DNA from: Przewalskia tangutica
Lineage: Eukaryota > Streptophyta > Magnoliopsida > Solanales > Solanaceae
Direction: 5' to 3'
NCBI GenBank assembly: GCA_029844215.1
Contig: CM056721.1
Span: forward strand, 57,205,815 to 57,269,814
Length of the DNA stretch: 64,000 bases
The translations under genes were made by a program, and so were the position numbers. The notes below the pieces were generated by a model, which saw nothing but the letters and a program-made list of their open reading frames with translations, made no database searches and was not told the origin of the DNA. Shown piece by piece: positions 58,493 through 64,000 of the stretch; the stretch's first letter is position 1, and every line of letters starts with the position of its first letter.

Positions 58493-59180
58493 CCTTCTCA
58501 AGTCTCAACACAAACACGCGCTAGTATAGCCTTTCACTTCTATACGCACGAAACGATCATGCCACACCCGCCATAAAAATAACAAACGCACCAATACTTA
58601 AACCCAAGTCAACGAGGAAACACCTCTAATCATCACAAAACCCTTACCCGAGGTCTAAAATATACTCCTTCGCACCTACATTTCACAAAAGAAACGATCA
58701 CACACGCTCACTTCTCCCTTATCTCGCCGCACTTTCTCAACACTCGAGCTCTTTCTAGTATCCGCACTCACACTCCGCCAACGCTTCGCTTTCCAACCCT
58801 CGAGTTACTACTCCAAACTTGGTCATCTTACTACCCTCGATTTCTAAGGCCATTCTCGCCTTCACGAACCGATTCGCCGAACGATCCACGAACTCATACG
58901 ACGGTCATCTAAACTGGGCCTAGCACCCTCGTGACTCGCCACCGGCGGACCACCTGCAGCTGACCCTTCCTCGAACGGACGCGTTGGCCCGCAACATGGC
59001 CCCAACCCGACCCACCGTAGCGCCAACTTCCGCCTCCGACACGAACACATCTGGAAGCTACCACCTCCATCTCACACTAACCAGATTTTTAAATCACACT
59101 ATAGCACAAAGCTATCCGAACATAACACTTAACACATCATTAACATCAATACATACAAGATCTACTGTGGTTAAGGATAT
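58493..59180 (-). other. 3' noncoding internal region (element G)
   Basis: It is the reverse of the block in C. GGTTAAGGATATAC near 59168-59181 is the reversed GTATATCCTTAACC that borders gag. I see no coding signal. Confidence 0.6.
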
Positions 59181-60389
59181 ACTCAAACTAGGCGTTCAGT
59201 GGACCGCTAAAATCGAACTTCCACCGCGACTTACCGTGGCCCGCAATCGCCTAGTAGTTCAGGCTATCCTACCAAGCTACCCCGGCCTGACAGCCTTCGC
59301 CATATGGCCCTCGCTGGCCGCAAGAATAACAAGCTCCTCGTACTACGACACTCTCAAATGCGGTCTACCACATCGACCACACCGAGGTAGGGTGATCGAT
59401 CCGCCAACACCCTACTCCTCAACATTCAAACTCGGGAGCCCCGACCGCCTCAATATCCTGGGTCCCGGCGTCGCGGAGACCACTCGCAATGGCGGAGGTA
59501 CATAACTAGTTCACGCCGAGGCGGTCCGCCTCGAAGTCGCCAAAATATCCGGCCTTGGCCTTCTTCTCACAAAGCCGTCCACCTGCCGATCTTCGCGCCT
59601 CGCACCCAAGTGCACGAGCTCAACGCGGCAACGCCCATGCCCTACCAAGAGAAACACCCGCACAAGACTCGCCATATAATCATCTAGCCCGACGTAGCGA
59701 CGCACCCTATCTTCCATATTCGCAACTAGCGCAGGACATATCGAGCCAAAGAATCGAACTCGACATTGTACTCCCGACAAAGGCGCTCTCTGCCTCAATA
59801 ACAAAAATCGTTTACCGCGTTCTCCTCATCCGCGAGGCAAGAAGTGCGTGAGAAAAGCCCTCAAAACTCATCCCATACCGCGGAGGTGCATGCTCTCCCG
59901 AAAGCTCCCACGAATCAAACTAATCGATCACAGATCACGCACCGACGCGAACCGGGCGTCACGACTCGGCCTCAAGCCTGATCACCCGTGACGATCCTTC
60001 TCAGAATCGACGGATGAACTCTCGCGATCATCCTCGTGCCTCACCCATAAAACTCAAGCGCTACAACTCGTAAAGTCCCGTAGCCTCAAACTATTCGCTT
60101 CGGTGCACCACAAAGCCTGAACTGAATCGCCAGATCCACTGCCTCATATCCGCCACAACTCGCCAAAATCGCCATCTCTCGCGACCATCTCCTCGCTTCC
60201 GCATCGCGGATCGAGGCTCGTGTATCAGAAGTCTCAGCAGCCACCGCCGCGCTTAAACTCGCGGCCGGGCGCGCCGCAAAACTCGCCGTCCAAGCACTAC
60301 TCGTATCGACCGCTCGCGCTCGCATTCTCTCAATCCCACTAGCAGCCTCCTCGCCGCTTGCCCTTCTGGCCCCGGCTTTTCGCAGGCAT
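59181..60389 (-). pseudogene. gag: gag pseudogene (element G)
   Basis: The minus-strand ATG at 60387-60389 reads MPAKSRG and corresponds to the MPPRK start. ALVANMEDRVRRYVGLDDYM (59650-59720) is the end of the gag domain, and the preceding stretch near 59745-59790 holds a degraded E-Y-x-V-E-F-D. A knuckle remnant lies near 59290-59345. There are multiple frame changes despite the similar LTRs. Confidence 0.78.
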
Positions 60390-60574
60390 AATCGTAAAAC
60401 GAAACACGCTGAGGGGTCCAACTTATAACACAAATCTAAGGCACGATCTCGTAATGAGAAGAATAGAAACTAATCCTAAATGTCCTATAGCCTCCTCGAC
60501 ATAGATGTGGTGCACAACACACCGATAATCAAGACTTACTAGACACGGTCTCAGACACTTTCCGAGGACTAATC

Positions 60575-60585
60575 GCTCGATACTA
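60575..60585 (-). other. Primer-binding site (element G), altered
   Basis: Minus strand TAGTATCGAGC: TGG has become TAG, and CAGAG reads CGAG as in C, F1 and F2. Confidence 0.75.
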
Positions 60586-61164
60586 CTATGTCACACCCCA
60601 AATTGGCCCGTGATCGTGCCTTACCCCGCACCCTAGTGACACAACATCGTAGAAAATCAGCGAACATACAATATGAACATGAAATAAGAGATAATATAAA
60701 TAAACCGCCAACCAAAACAAATGCCTTCAGATTTACATAAAAACCCAACAGCTTATCCTTACAAACTCGCCCACAACAAAGGCATGCACTTCTAAGAGAG
60801 AATAACAACCTATGACGGACAGTGGTTCGCCATACCCCGAATGTACAAGAACCTACAACTCAGTGGAAACTTACCAAAGATAAGCCTCAAGGAACGGAGC
60901 TTCCCAAAACGTCAAACGTGATCTCATGTCGGATCGATACCAACGCACTTCTACCGCGGATGAACGCACTTCAAGGAGGTCAAGACAACAGTACCAAGTA
61001 TGTGAAATCAGAATATCGCAGCTTAAATCATAATACTATATAAAGCAGAGACATGTATGATAACCAAAATACAAGACGCAAGATAAAAGCAGCCAAGTCG
61101 TGACTCACGCCTCAAAGTCACCACTAAATATAACTACGGGTCTCACGCCCACCACATCCATCAT

Positions 61165-61465
61165 GTTCGCATCATGGCCACATGCCCCTGACATCAGACG
61201 GTAGACATGTCCATGATGCAACAATAATAACAAGGCCGCACGGCCACATGCCCCGGACATCGTGACGGCAGACATGCCCATGTAACCTCAATAACAATAT
61301 ATCGTGGTCAACCCGCCGCGCCACATGCCCCGGACATCAGACGGCAGACATCGCCCATGTTGCAATAACCATATATCGGTAATCAACCCGCCGCATGGCC
61401 GCATGCCCCTAATATCGTGACGGCAGATACGCCCATGTGACATCAACAACAAGACAAATCAAAAT
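61165..61465 (-). repeat. LTR minisatellite, about 4 units (G right LTR)
   Basis: Collinear with 55665-55970, apparently with the same number of units. Confidence 0.82.
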
Positions 61466-63532
61466 GGAAACATACCCGTGGAATTCTCCATCACCGCCAA
61501 AGACGCCCAAGTAAGTTCTCAATAAGTCAACCGCCTCTATCGAGAGACGCCAGAATACGTAAATACCACACTTGCACAACAAAGGCTATCATCACAAGAT
61601 AGGCAAGTTTCACAACAACAAGCATAGTAAGTTTCACACAACTCAATGTACTTTCATTTTATGCCAAAGTCCGGTTTTCAACCCCAAAATACTACATACG
61701 TTAAGTTCTTTTAAAAGAGATCCATTACTTTTATAAACGCCACCCGATACCCGTAGTATTAGAATGACCAACCCACATTCCTTTTCAAAATCAAGTAACA
61801 ACATTCTTTCCTAAGTTCCAGCTTGCCTAGTTTCAATTACTCAAGCTTCTCATTTTCAAATGGTTTCATAGTTCCCAAACTTAATCACTGATTCCTTTTA
61901 GAACAATCGAGTAATATATGTCTCACGCGAGAGTAGGTTATTCTTGTTTACAACATTCTTATTACAAAGAAATCATGATCTAGAAAATGTAATATCATTT
62001 TGTCTCATCTTAGTTTCTATGCAGATGGAGGTTTCTACCGGTTTTAATACGATACATCATTATTCAATACATTTTCCTTTATTAACGCCGCAGCGGTCCT
62101 GTCGATACACATTCTCGATTTCCAAAATCAAGAAACATTATCCCTTTAAATAAAACCAAGTACTCATTACTCACGAATGAGGTTTCACACAAACATTCAC
62201 ATTAAAACAAATAAGTTAAGTCTCTTATCTCATAAGATCAAGTCTCTTAACTTCTAACATCAGTAAACCATTTTCTTTACCTTTCTTAAGACATTATACC
62301 TAACTCCCCATAAAGCTAGTATAACTCTTTTTAAAACCTTTAAAACCAAGTGTTACTCTCCCTTCAAAACGATTTATAAATCTTTTGAAATACATCAAGT
62401 TTTTTTTATTATAACTAGCCAGTTATAATTCACATCAGTTACCTTTTAAAAACCACAAAGTATTTTCTTACCTACATAAAGTCATATAACCAACTTCCCA
62501 TAAAGCCGTTATAACACTTTATGTTTTACAACAATCAAATACATTAACACATGCACGCTCACCGTACTACATAGTTGAGACATATCATGCTATCAGAGAT
62601 AGGAAGAGGTTCTCATACCTCGCTACGATTTAACGACTATAAGCAATATGCTCCAAGTACTACAACCTTGCTAGCCCTTTCCACTCCTCGAGTAATACGC
62701 TACTCTTAGTACTTTCACCTATAAAGGTCACAAACGCCTATTAACCCCAAAACACAAGTTTCTATCTTTCTACGTAAAATTCGCAAAGACTCTCCCCGCA
62801 ACAGAAATCTCCTCCTCTATCGATGCCGCCATCAAGCCAACCAGTGGGTTAACACATCTAACCTGACGAGTACAATTCTACCACACAAGAATGCTACACA
62901 AGTTCATCAGACATACCCCATGTAAATACAGCTCATGGGCTTCTTCAGCTTAAGTCAAAAGACATTGCCACAATCCAATGTTTAGTTCTATATATAGCAT
63001 ACTTCAACTATATAATCAACAAATGTAAACTCCAATTACAATAGGGGACAAGATTATTTACCTCGATAAGCCCAAAATTATCCGAGATAAAAGTCGATCC
63101 TCGAGCAAGGTTTAGCTCCTACCCGAGTGCTCCAATCCGCCCAAACAACCCTTAGAAGTTCTAACTAACTTCTACTCAAATCCTTCAACTAACAATGAAG
63201 ATTTCCTTAGGTTTCTGGCTGAGACTAAAGGACAAAAGGTAGTATTTCCTGACTCTACGACAGAGGTATCTTGGAAAACTACAAGGTATAAGGCTAAGGT
63301 ATTTTGGGCATTATAACAATACTGAGTGAGTATTTCAATACCACAAAGCTGGTACCACACGAGAACAACACCCTGGAGTGTGGGGTTCTCGCTTAAGGCT
63401 CACAAAGGGAGGGTTTCGCCAAAGGCCAATTTCTGGGGAGAGGCTCTGGACGAGAGTCAACAAGAGGGAGTGAGGGGTTTCTCAAGACTTAGGCAAGTGA
63501 AGAGTGGATGAAGAAGTCTTCAAAGAGAGTGG

Positions 63533-63540
63533 TATTTATA
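63533..63540 (-). promoter_or_regulatory. TATA box (G right LTR)
   Basis: Minus strand TATAAATA; this is the copy that would drive G's own transcript. Confidence 0.7.
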
Positions 63541-63966
63541 GCAAAACCAAAAGCCAACCAATGGCCAAGATCAAGCCATGTGCAAGCCAAGTGTAAGGCC
63601 AAGATCAAGCCAAGTGCACCCACAAAACACTCCACAAAACACTCCACAAAACAAGCCACAAACAAGGCACAAAAGAGGAGCCAATCGCCAAGGCCAACCA
63701 AGGCTCTCGACGCCCAAATCGCCCAAGCCAATCCATTTGTTTCAATGCGAGGGTGACATGTCACCCTCCCGCTGGTCCAAAATGTTTCACACCCTAAAAA
63801 TCCGCAAAAATATAAATGACATAGCCGAATTTTCTACGAAGTCAGGAAACGCTTCGCCGTAAAACGACTTAATCCGCACTTGCGCCCAAATTTCGAATCC
63901 AATGCCTACCTTAAGGCTCAAATTTTCTACGCACGCCCCACGCATATACCGAAATACGGTATAACA

Positions 63967-63971
63967 GAGTA
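63967..63971. repeat. Target-site duplication GAGTA, right copy (element G)
   Basis: It follows GGTATAACA directly and matches 55088-55092. Confidence 0.93.
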
Positions 63972-64000
63972 TTACTTGGTTTTGAAAGCTAAGAGTTATA
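63972..64000 (+). repeat. 3' LTR of element F2, resumed
   Basis: TTACTTGGTTTTGAAAGC is the continuation found at 49787-49804 in F2's 5' LTR. The window ends inside it. Confidence 0.85.

Larger units (their letters stand above)
55093..63966 (-). mobile_element. Element G: complete gag-only LTR retrotransposon (8,874 bp), minus strand
   Basis: LTRs of 3,367 and 3,378 bp, nearly identical by eye, flank 2,129 bp with PBS, gag, noncoding block, hairpin and PPT. Perfect GAGTA duplications lie outside. There is no pol. The high LTR similarity and its position innermost in the nest make it the youngest insertion visible. Confidence 0.94.
60589..63966 (-). repeat. 5' LTR of element G (right on the plus strand)
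   Basis: TGTCACACCCC to ATACGGTATAACA, with the TATA box at 63533-63540 and a near-perfect U3 palindrome near 63750-63770. Confidence 0.93.

Noticed and set aside
58984..59505. 173-codon plus-strand frame
   Set aside because: It runs antisense to G's gag end and the noncoding block; there are no domain features, and collinear copies in other elements do not keep it.
1..64000. Pericentromeric or centromeric location
   Set aside because: Chromovirus nests are common there, but I see no satellite or centromere-specific marker that supports the claim.

Overview
The window is plant nuclear repeat DNA. It contains nested Ty3/gypsy LTR retrotransposons and no host gene, tRNA, rRNA or CRISPR array that I can support. 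A flowering plant is indicated by the primer-binding site TGGTATCAGAGC (initiator-Met tRNA type), LTRs of about 2.4-3.7 kb, the gag zinc knuckles, the order PR-RT-RNaseH-INT, and a C-terminal chromodomain-like module. Together these point to a Tekay/Del-type chromovirus. A eudicot, perhaps an asterid such as a Solanaceae, is my guess. The species cannot be read from the sequence.

Layout from left to right. (Z) 1-5956: 3' part of a + strand element with a gag end and an integrase remnant, holding a minus-strand solo LTR (S1, 1131-4658, target duplication ATATC). (A) 5957-12334: + element with a full 5' LTR, PBS, broken gag, PPT and truncated 3' LTR. (S2, S3) 12335-15186: two minus-strand LTR pieces. 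(H) 15187-18072: + LTR of a divergent subfamily, cut by B. (B) 18073-34205: + element with gag, PR, RT, RNaseH, INT and chromodomain, all carrying stops or frameshifts. Its 5' LTR holds a complete element C (19087-27966, target duplication ATTGA). (D) 34206-43251: minus-strand gag-pol element inserted in B's chromodomain region, itself holding a solo LTR (E, 37602-40010) in its integrase. (F1) 43252-48198: + element inserted in D's gag. (F2) 48199-55092 and 63972-64000: + element inserted in F1. (G) 55093-63966: complete minus-strand element with target duplication GAGTA, inside the last LTR of F2.

Two kinds of element share LTR ends, PBS, gag, PPT and a PPT-side hairpin. B, D and E have LTRs of about 2.4-2.5 kb; B and D show a full gag-pol plan. 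A, C, F2 and G (and probably F1) have LTRs of about 3.1-3.7 kb and only 2.1-2.4 kb between them, coding for gag alone. The second kind looks like non-autonomous gag-only (TR-GAG-like) elements that would need pol from relatives of B and D. Every pol copy here is broken, so no autonomous element in this window looks active.

The most notable signals are the six-deep nest H>B>D>F1>F2>G, a subfamily-specific minisatellite at about the same place in each LTR, a conserved U3 palindrome, a conserved hairpin beside the PPT, and a recurrent indel/substitution pattern (CTGG to CCG or TCG, CAGAG to CGAG) that may be a sequencing-consensus artefact.
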